Position numbers and translations under genes: made by a program. A stretch of 5,972 nt of DNA from Candidatus Stahliibacteriota bacterium (GTDB taxonomy: Bacteria > Hydrothermota > Tepidihabitantia > SM23-42). Location of the stretch: assembly GCA_004376785.1 (NCBI GenBank), contig SOIY01000267.1, positions 1 through 5,972 of the forward strand. The letters run 5' to 3'. The notes beneath the pieces are model-generated. The model did no database searches, had not been told where the DNA came from, and saw nothing but the letters and a program-made list of their open reading frames with translations. Below, in pieces: positions 1 through 5,338 of the stretch (its first letter is position 1; each line of letters starts with the position of its first letter).

Positions 1-14
1 GAAAGGAGAATAAT

Positions 15-1598
15 ATGCCATCTTTATCAAAAATAAATGCATCAGCCGCAACATTAACAAAAAATAGAACTGAAGATTCGATTGTTCCGCTTAGCGGAAT
101 GTGTACGACTTGTGTAGACGGCTGTATTGGAATGTGTGAAATAGGCAAATCTGCGTACCGCGGTCACGAGGTCATATACCCACAGCCATTTGGTATCATT
201 ACTGCAGCTTCGGAAAAAAACTATCCAGTCGATTATACTCATTTTAATATTATGGGAACGGCAGTCGGAGCCATTGGCATTGAAGCAGACCCTGATAAGG
301 CAATCTTTCCAAATGTAAATTTGGAACAAAAAATTGGTGCCAACAAAGGTATTAAGGTTAAATTTCCGGTTGTTATTCCAGGATTGGGTTCAACCAATAT
401 TGCTAAGAATAACTGGGAAGGATTGGCAATAGGTGCAGCTCTATCCGGTATAATGTTAACGATTGGTGAAAATGTTGTCGCAATGGATATGACCAGTAAA
501 ATCACAAACGGCAAAATTCTAAAGGCTCCGGACCTGGAAAATCGTATAAAACTCTATAAAGACTGGCAAAGAGGCGGCTATGGTATGATAATTGTCCAGG
601 CAAATGTGGAAGATACAAGACTTGGTGTACAAGAATATGCTATTCAAAAATTGGGTGTTGAAGCTGTTGAACTGAAATGGGGACAGGGTGCAAAGGATAT
701 AGGTGGTGAGGTTAAGATTAAAGATCTTAAAAAAGCTCAGATACTGAAAAAACGTGGCTATGTTGTGCTACCAGACCCACTTGACCCAGATGTTATTAAG
801 GCATTTGAAAAGAGGGCATTTTCAGAATTCGAAAGGCATTCCAGAATTGGTATGGTTGACGAAGAATCATTCATTAAAAGAGCTGAAGAACTACGCAATG
901 CTGGTGCCAAATATGTATTCTTAAAGACTGGCGCTTATCGTCCAGCAGACCTTGCCCGTGCTGTAAAATACGCATCTAAAGCAAAATTAGACCTTTTGAC
1001 TGTTGATGGCGCTGGTGGTGGTACTGGTATGAGTCCATGGCACATGATGAATGAATGGGGTATGCCACCTGTAGAAATTCACTCACTCACCTATTTCTAT
1101 GCAGATAAGCTTGCTAAAAAGGGAGAGTATGTTCCAGATATTGCTTTTGCCGGTGGTTTGGCTTTTGAAGATCAAATATTTAAAGCATTAGCACTTGGTG
1201 CACCTTACACAAAAATGGTTGGCATGGCACGTGGTCCCTTATGTGCAGCAATGGTCGGCAAAACAATTGGTAAGAAAATTGACGAAGATGAAGTACCTGT
1301 ATTTATTGAACGATTTGGTTCAAAAAAGGAAGAGATATTTGTAACTGCATCCAAACTAAAGAAAGAATTGGGTAAAGACTTTGACCGTGTTCCTGCAGGT
1401 GCATTGGGCGTATATACTTATATAGAAAGACTTGCACAAGGGCTCAAGCAATTGATGACTGGTAGTCGAAAATTCGCCCTCAAACACATTACACGGGATG
1501 ACATTGCAGCATTGACAAAAGATGCAGCCAATATCTCTGATATTCCTTATGTAATGGATGTAGATAAAGAAGAAGTGGAGAAGATACTAAATGGATAG
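15..1598 (+). CDS. FMN-binding glutamate synthase family protein (stand-alone synthase domain)
   Basis: A 527-residue protein resembling the central FMN-binding domain of glutamate synthase (Pfam Glu_synthase type). The start is ATG at 15, six bases after an SD (AAAGGAGA, 2-9). Family signatures are QGAKDIGGEV (residues 224-233, the counterpart of the QGAKPG..G segment), FLKTG (302-306), TVDGAGGGTGMSP (329-341) and the FMN-phosphate region FAGGLAF (378-384) to about 407. The N-terminal amidotransferase domain and the C-terminal beta-helix domain of full GltB are absent, and no GltD subunit is visible. The C-terminal cysteine set that holds a [3Fe-4S] cluster in classical enzymes is missing; only C410 lies there. 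Instead an N-terminal C30-x2-C33-x3-C37-x3-C41 motif could bind an Fe-S cluster. By family, it is a cytoplasmic flavoprotein that may make glutamate from 2-oxoglutarate and free ammonia. The true substrate and electron donor are unknown. The family call is strong and the reaction weak. It converges on the fumarate-reductase-like operon. Confidence 0.9.
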   Translation: MPSLSKINASAATLTKNRTEDSIVPLSGMCTTCVDGCIGMCEIGKSAYRGHEVIYPQPFGIITAASEKNYPVDYTHFNIMGTAVGAIGIEADPDKAIFPNVNLEQKIGANKGIKVKFPVVIPGLGSTNIAKNNWEGLAIGAALSGIMLTIGENVVAMDMTSKITNGKILKAPDLENRIKLYKDWQRGGYGMIIVQANVEDTRLGVQEYAIQKLGVEAVELKWGQGAKDIGGEVKIKDLKKAQILKKRGYVVLPDPLDPDVIKAFEKRAFSEFERHSRIGMVDEESFIKRAEELRNAGAKYVFLKTGAYRPADLARAVKYASKAKLDLLTVDGAGGGTGMSPWHMMNEWGMPPVEIHSLTYFYADKLAKKGEYVPDIAFAGGLAFEDQIFKALALGAPYTKMVGMARGPLCAAMVGKTIGKKIDEDEVPVFIERFGSKKEEIFVTASKLKKELGKDFDRVPAGALGVYTYIERLAQGLKQLMTGSRKFALKHITRDDIAALTKDAANISDIPYVMDVDKEEVEKILNG

Positions 1599-1633
1599 TA
1601 GATAATAGATGGTAGATATTTGATAATTTAATA
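1599..1633 (+). repeat. Post-stop 7-bp degenerate tandem array behind the glutamate-synthase-like gene
   Basis: Directly after the TAG stop (1596-1598) the sequence reads as heptamers TAGATAA, TAGATGG, TAGATAT, TTGATAA and a weak TTTAATA. It runs straight into the terminator hairpin that starts at 1634. The first three units share TAGAT exactly. Their function is unknown. They add TAG, TAA and TGA triplets soon after the stop. Confidence 0.7.
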
Positions 1634-1662
1634 AAAAAGGGGCACATAATGTGCCCCTTTTT
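1634..1662. terminator. Bidirectional intrinsic terminator between convergent genes
   Basis: This is a perfect 13-bp stem with a 3-base loop. AAAAA-GGGGCACA (1634-1646) pairs with TGTGCCCC-TTTTT (1650-1662) around TAA (1647-1649). The GC-rich core is 1639-1645 with 1651-1657. The outer A tract and T tract give a U run after the hairpin on either strand, so one element can end transcription of both the plus-strand gene and the minus-strand fumarate-reductase-like operon. Confidence 0.93.
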
Positions 1663-1675
1663 CTTTCCTGTTTTT

Positions 1676-1717
1676 TAATCTATCATCTATTATCTAACAT
1701 CTTCCATCTTTACCTAA
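1676..1717 (-). repeat. Post-stop 7-bp degenerate tandem array behind the flavoprotein gene
   Basis: Read on the minus strand directly after the TAA stop (1720-1718), six heptamers follow: TTAGGTA, AAGATGG, AAGATGT, TAGATAA, TAGATGA and TAGATTA. Five of the six fit (T/A)AGAT plus two variable bases; the first is divergent. It is the same unit, in the same orientation relative to its gene, as the array after the convergent gene. Confidence 0.75.
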
Positions 1718-3373
1718 TTAGAATACATCAATCATTCTTGCCAGAACTGCCTTACCGCGGTAATCTGGCAATAATATTGGCGCCTTTCTTGTAGTATCTA
1801 TTCCTGCCTGTTTAAGCATTGTAACATAGTTTTTCATGTGTTCCAGCATCAATTTTCCATGCTTTACATCAGATTTTAAATATTCTGCAGTAGAAATTCC
1901 TGTTCTTCTACCAAAAACAAGACAGTCAAGCGTTGAATTACCCATAAGTCTGTTCTTGCCATGTATACCGCCTGAAACTTCACCTGCTACCCAAAGGCTA
2001 TCTACATTAGTCTTACCCCATGGATCAGATTCAACACCACCATTCTGATAATGGAGCGTAGGAAAAACCAGAACCGGATCCTTACGTATATCAAGATCAA
2101 ATCGATTAAACATTCGAAACATGCCAGGAAATGACTTTTCTATTGTACCCTCTCCATTCTTAAGCTCAATCATTGGTGTATCAAGCCACACTCCGCGCAT
2201 ACCTGTTGGCGTTACAATACCATTTTCTTTAACATAACATTCCCTTATAAAACTTGCTGCTTCAACATCCCTTGGTTCTAAAGGAAAAACAAATGCCTCG
2301 CCATTTTTATTCACAGGCTGGGCACCCATACCCCTCAATTTTTCAGTAAGCAAAAGGCCGATAATCTGCTGAGGATATGCTGCACCAGTTGGATGGTATT
2401 GTACTGTATCAGTATCCCTTAATTTTGCACCTGCTCTGTATGCAAGAACAACACCATCACAGGTTGCACCATAATGGTTGGTTGTTGGAAACCCACGAAC
2501 ATGGAGTCTACCAAAACCACCGGTTGCCAAAATTGTTGCCTTTGCCTGAATAATCTTATAGTCACCAGTTTCGAGATTATATAGCACAGCTCCAGTCACC
2601 CTGTTACCATCAGTAAGAAGCTCTATTACTGGATAGTATTCTAAATATGGTATTTCGCGGTTTCTGAATTCATCGCGAATTACCCTTAATTCCTCAAGCC
2701 CAGTATAATCCTTGCAGGCATGCATTCTTCTCCTTGATGTCCCGCCGCCAGCTTTTTCCACAAAACTTCCATCTTCTTCTCTATCAAGTATTGCACCCAA
2801 ATCACAAAGCCACTTCATTATCAAAGGAGCATCTTCCACAAGTGCCCTTAAAACATCTGGTTTATTTGTAAAATGACCGCCACCAATAGCATCTAAAAAA
2901 TGTCTTGCCGGCGAATCATTTTCTCTATCTGCTGCCTGGGTTCCACCCTCAGCCATTATTGAATTGGCATCGCCGTGGCGCAGTTTGTTGACGAGAAGTA
3001 TCTGATCCTTATCAACACCCTTGTCATTAGCCCACACTGCAGCCGCTGTTCCTGCAAGACCACCTCCAATTATAAGCAAATCAACAGAAAGGTCAGGTTT
3101 GGTCAAATCCACTTCATTACCTTGAATTAACGGGTATGCCTCTATCAAATCAGCCACTTCATTCGGTGCCATATCCCCTTTATTAAGACCAATAGATATT
3201 GAACGCTTACCACCAGGAGCATAATCTGGATGCACTTTTAAAACCTCATCCCTTTGTTCCATGGTCATTGCTATGGGTGTATAGTCCTTTCGCTTTGCCC
3301 TTGTTTTATTCACTATATCGATGAATTTTCGCATATATTCTGGATAACCACCAATAAATTTCAATTCAGCCAT
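1718..3373 (-). CDS. Fumarate reductase/succinate dehydrogenase-like flavoprotein subunit
   Basis: A 551-residue FAD protein. The ATG at 3373 follows AGGAGG (3384-3379) with a 5-base spacer. The dinucleotide-binding motif is DLLIIGGGLAGTAAA (98-112). SdhA/FrdA active-site counterparts are all visible: H327 in QYHPTG, T343-E344, proton-donor-type R368 in PRDV, H441 in HYQNGGV, and R475 in HGKNRLMGNS. These support reduction or oxidation of a fumarate/succinate-type dicarboxylate. The histidine that binds FAD covalently in membrane-bound enzymes aligns with N137 (before AEGG, 141-144), so FAD is probably noncovalent. Unusual features are an N-terminal extension of about 95 residues before the FAD motif and a C-terminus of about 60 residues after GRRTG (488-492) instead of the long helical domain of SdhA. 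There is no signal peptide, so it is likely cytoplasmic. It is the second gene of an operon, 11 bp behind its iron-sulfur partner. The flavoprotein family is certain; the physiological substrate is not. Confidence 0.93.
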   Translation of the reverse strand: MAELKFIGGYPEYMRKFIDIVNKTRAKRKDYTPIAMTMEQRDEVLKVHPDYAPGGKRSISIGLNKGDMAPNEVADLIEAYPLIQGNEVDLTKPDLSVDLLIIGGGLAGTAAAVWANDKGVDKDQILLVNKLRHGDANSIMAEGGTQAADRENDSPARHFLDAIGGGHFTNKPDVLRALVEDAPLIMKWLCDLGAILDREEDGSFVEKAGGGTSRRRMHACKDYTGLEELRVIRDEFRNREIPYLEYYPVIELLTDGNRVTGAVLYNLETGDYKIIQAKATILATGGFGRLHVRGFPTTNHYGATCDGVVLAYRAGAKLRDTDTVQYHPTGAAYPQQIIGLLLTEKLRGMGAQPVNKNGEAFVFPLEPRDVEAASFIRECYVKENGIVTPTGMRGVWLDTPMIELKNGEGTIEKSFPGMFRMFNRFDLDIRKDPVLVFPTLHYQNGGVESDPWGKTNVDSLWVAGEVSGGIHGKNRLMGNSTLDCLVFGRRTGISTAEYLKSDVKHGKLMLEHMKNYVTMLKQAGIDTTRKAPILLPDYRGKAVLARMIDVF

Positions 3374-3384
3374 TATTGCCTCCT

Positions 3385-4143
3385 TTATGCCTTTTCAATA
3401 TCACGTGCAGTATATACTTTTTTTAATTCCTCAGTACTGGTTTGCACAAGCTTATCAAGTTCCTCATTGTATTTACCTTGCTCAATTTCCTTTACTCTGT
3501 TCTTGAGATGATTAGGAAGTGGAGTTTCGTATTTTCCGTGCAATCTTCTTGCCAGTTGTGCATAATTATACTGTGCAAGCTCTGCTGGACATCTCATAGC
3601 ACAAAGACCACACTGAATACAATCAAATGACAATTCAGCCATCAATGCAACATCTCCACGTTTACCTGCTGCAATGTATTCCATTACATCAATATCTTGA
3701 GGGCATGCCTTTGTACAGGAATTACAGCCCAAACACCTTAGGATCTCCGGATAATGGATGAGAAATGGTTCAATACCAGGAGAGAGTTTATCTATGTCAT
3801 AATTTGCTCTTTCAGCCGGAGTAAATGGAATCTGGGTCAAATACATACCCTGCTCAACCCTGGTCTGACATGCCATTGCAGTCTTCAGACGATAATCCCC
3901 CACTATCCTGTAAACGGTTGTACAGGCACCACAGAATCCAGCTCTACAGCCGCATGACCTAACAAATCTGTACCCAGCAAACTCCATTGCCTGCATAATC
4001 GTAAGGCCTGCTGGAACCTTATATTCGCTCCCCAGAATAGATATTGTAATCCAGTGTTCAATGTCCTTCTCGTCGATTCCTGTAACAACCGATTTATTCG
4101 ACTCGGCAATTTTATCCATAATATTATTATCTTTCTCAGGCAT
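3385..4143 (-). CDS. Iron-sulfur subunit, [2Fe-2S] plus two [4Fe-4S], fumarate reductase/HdrC-like
   Basis: A 252-residue electron-transfer subunit. The ATG at 4143 is preceded by AGGAGG (4159-4154) with a 10-base spacer. An N-terminal plant-type ferredoxin fold (about 30-108) has C66-x4-C71-x2-C74 and a distant C92 for a [2Fe-2S] cluster, with an extra C64. The C-terminal part has two full C-x2-C-x2-C-x3-C-P motifs, C137/140/143/147 and C175/178/181/185, for two [4Fe-4S] clusters. SdhB/FrdB normally carry one [4Fe-4S] and one [3Fe-4S] with a longer gap between them. The short gap and two complete motifs look more like HdrC or the middle of thiol:fumarate reductase subunit B. The HdrB-like cysteine-rich (CCG) domain of the latter is absent. 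The C-terminal tail (about 205-252) is lysine- and glutamate-rich and probably helical. Its stop is 11 bp before the flavoprotein start. It likely passes electrons to or from that subunit's FAD. A membrane anchor gene is not present here. Confidence 0.93.
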   Translation of the reverse strand: MPEKDNNIMDKIAESNKSVVTGIDEKDIEHWITISILGSEYKVPAGLTIMQAMEFAGYRFVRSCGCRAGFCGACTTVYRIVGDYRLKTAMACQTRVEQGMYLTQIPFTPAERANYDIDKLSPGIEPFLIHYPEILRCLGCNSCTKACPQDIDVMEYIAAGKRGDVALMAELSFDCIQCGLCAMRCPAELAQYNYAQLARRLHGKYETPLPNHLKNRVKEIEQGKYNEELDKLVQTSTEELKKVYTARDIEKA

Positions 4144-4246
4144 ATTAAACTAACCTCCTTTTGTGCTTAAATTAAAATTGAACCAGAAAAACAGCCGAAA
4201 AGTAAAAATCATTTTTTAAATCTAATTCTCCTCATAAAATCTTTCC

Positions 4247-4274
4247 ATTATACCTAAAATTTACTATATGTCAA
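4247..4274 (-). promoter_or_regulatory. Consensus sigma-70 promoter of the fumarate-reductase-like operon
   Basis: On the minus strand the -35 box is TTGACA (4274-4269) and the -10 box TATAAT (4252-4247), both perfect consensus with a 16-bp spacer. A start of transcription near 4240 is expected, giving a leader of about 97 bases before the iron-sulfur subunit ATG. The -35 abuts the last heptamer of the array behind the upstream M42 gene. No operator palindrome is evident, so strong, largely constitutive expression is the simplest reading. The remaining leader (4144-4240) is AT-rich and shows no recognised riboswitch or terminator. Confidence 0.85.
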
Positions 4275-4308
4275 CCTACTGACTACTGATTACTGTCTAC
4301 TTTTTACT
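4274..4308 (-). repeat. 7-bp degenerate tandem array spanning the M42 stop codon
   Basis: On the minus strand from 4308 the sequence reads AGTAAAA, AGTAGAC, AGTAATC, AGTAGTC, AGTAGGT, five heptamers sharing AGTA. The TAG stop (4299-4297) lies inside the second unit. The array therefore begins in the last codons of the M42 gene (Lys/Ser-rich tail) and ends at the -35 box of the next promoter. It has the same period as, but a different unit from, the arrays at 1599-1633 and 1676-1717. Confidence 0.7.
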
Positions 4309-5325
4309 TTTTTCTAATCTTTTCACAAAGTTAACAATTAACCGTTTGGTTCTATCTATGTCCTTCAGGGAAACGACTTCAATCGGTGTATGCATATATC
4401 TCAATGGAATACCAATAACACATGTTGGAATGCCTTCACGATTAAACGCGATGTCATCTGCATCAGTGCCAGTACGCGTCGGTAGAGGTTCAATCTGAAA
4501 GGATATTTCCATTTCCTTTGCTGCTTCAATAAGCAAATCGCTCAATTTTTCTGGTATCACTGCACCTCGACTAATCACCGGTCCGCTATTTAAAGGAAAA
4601 CATTCATAATCTTTTAAATCCGGATGCTCAGCATGACTTACATCAACCACGATAGCGTAGTGTATGGGCAATTTATAAGAATGAATTCTCGCGCCAAGAC
4701 CTGTGTATTCCTCCTGACTTGTTGCCACAAAATGTAGACTATACAAACGTTCCATCTGTAACAACTCTTTTAATACAAGCAAACCACAAGCAACACTCGC
4801 CCGATTATCAAGAGCTTTTACACTGCGCAAGTTCCCTTGTAGTTTTTTGTATGTCCCAAGAAACGAAATACAATCGCCAATTTTAACTAACTTTTTTACT
4901 TCACGCGGATTAAGCCCTGTATCAACGAATAATTTTTCAATAGGTAAAACTTTCTTACGTTCTTCTCTGGTAGTCAAATGAGGAGGCTTGGCTCCAATAT
5001 ATCCCTTTAACTCCTTTTTTCCACGAACAATAACTTCCTGGCCAGGAAGTATACGAACATCAACACCACCGATTCCGCTAATACTGATACGACCTGCATC
5101 ATCTATAGAGTTTACCATAAAACCAACCTCGTCAATATGACAGGCAATCATTATACCAATATCCTTTTGTCCTTTCAAACAGCCATAAACACTACCGTCC
5201 TGTTCTATCCTTGCTTCAACATGATATTCTTGCAACTCTTGTAAAATAACATCTTTTATATCACCTGAATAGCCAACTCCTGTTGCTAAGGTGAGTCTTT
5301 CCAGTAATTTATCAAGATATTCCAT
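4297..5325 (-). CDS. M42 family metallopeptidase (TET-type aminopeptidase)
   Basis: This is a 342-residue protein, the usual length for the family, when started at ATG 5325. That start has the SD AAAGGTGAT (5338-5330) four bases upstream. The frame is open to an ATG at 5400, but that would overlap the upstream gene by 70 bp and add a non-homologous 25-residue tail; ATG 5331 has poor SD spacing. The dinuclear metal ligands of M42 are all present: H63 in CHIDEVGF, D173 in KALDNRAS, E206 with the general-base E205 in SQEEYTGLGA, D228 in VVDVSHAEHPD, and H312 in RYMHTPIE. Other family marks are KPPHLTT (about 113-119) and TRTGTDAD (283-290). By family it is a cytoplasmic, self-compartmentalising aminopeptidase trimming short peptides. 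It is translationally coupled to the PIN-TRAM gene. No terminator hairpin follows; a heptamer array and the next operon's promoter do. Confidence 0.94.
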   Translation of the reverse strand: MEYLDKLLERLTLATGVGYSGDIKDVILQELQEYHVEARIEQDGSVYGCLKGQKDIGIMIACHIDEVGFMVNSIDDAGRISISGIGGVDVRILPGQEVIVRGKKELKGYIGAKPPHLTTREERKKVLPIEKLFVDTGLNPREVKKLVKIGDCISFLGTYKKLQGNLRSVKALDNRASVACGLLVLKELLQMERLYSLHFVATSQEEYTGLGARIHSYKLPIHYAIVVDVSHAEHPDLKDYECFPLNSGPVISRGAVIPEKLSDLLIEAAKEMEISFQIEPLPTRTGTDADDIAFNREGIPTCVIGIPLRYMHTPIEVVSLKDIDRTKRLIVNFVKRLEKSKK

Positions 5326-5329
5326 TTGC

Positions 5330-5338
5330 ATCACCTTT
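5330..5338 (-). promoter_or_regulatory. Ribosome binding site that decides the M42 start
   Basis: AAAGGTGAT on the minus strand, whose GGTGAT part matches the anti-SD complement GGAGGTGAT, ends four bases before ATG 5325. It overlaps the TGA stop of the PIN-TRAM gene (5333-5331), so terminating ribosomes sit on the start region of the next gene. It favours 5325 over the alternative ATGs at 5331 and 5400. Confidence 0.75.

Larger units (their letters stand above)
1599..1696. repeat. Imperfect 19-bp inverted repeat enclosing the terminator
   Basis: The left arm 1599-1617 and right arm 1678-1696 are reverse complements at 18 of 19 positions. The one difference (G1612 against T1683) would be a G-U pair in plus-strand RNA and a C-A mismatch in minus-strand RNA. 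The arms are the heptamer arrays of the two converging genes, so the inverted repeat may simply result from the same kind of array following each gene. A long outer stem around the terminator is possible but unproven. Confidence 0.75.

Noticed and set aside
54..514. Open frames of about 91 codons on the minus strand inside the glutamate-synthase-like gene
   Set aside because: They lie antisense within a clearly conserved coding gene, overlap each other, and their translations show no domain or SD support.
1599..1717. Small RNA or tRNA in the convergent gap
   Set aside because: The gap is fully accounted for by the terminator and heptamer arrays; there is no cloverleaf and no separate promoter.
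3903..4109. A 68-codon alternative minus-strand frame inside the iron-sulfur subunit
   Set aside because: It is out of frame with a gene whose cysteine motifs are intact, so it is a shadow frame.
3385..4143. Complete thiol:fumarate reductase or heterodisulfide reductase subunit
   Set aside because: The cysteine-rich CCG domains of TfrB/HdrB are absent, so only an HdrC-like resemblance can be claimed.
4144..4240. Riboswitch or attenuator in the 5' leader
   Set aside because: The leader is AT-rich with only a weak AAAAA/TTTTT pairing near 4203-4217; no known riboswitch core or terminator hairpin is seen.
4274..4308. CRISPR-like or transposon-end repeat
   Set aside because: The 7-bp units have no spacers, no terminal inverted repeats and no transposase nearby; they are simple tandem arrays.
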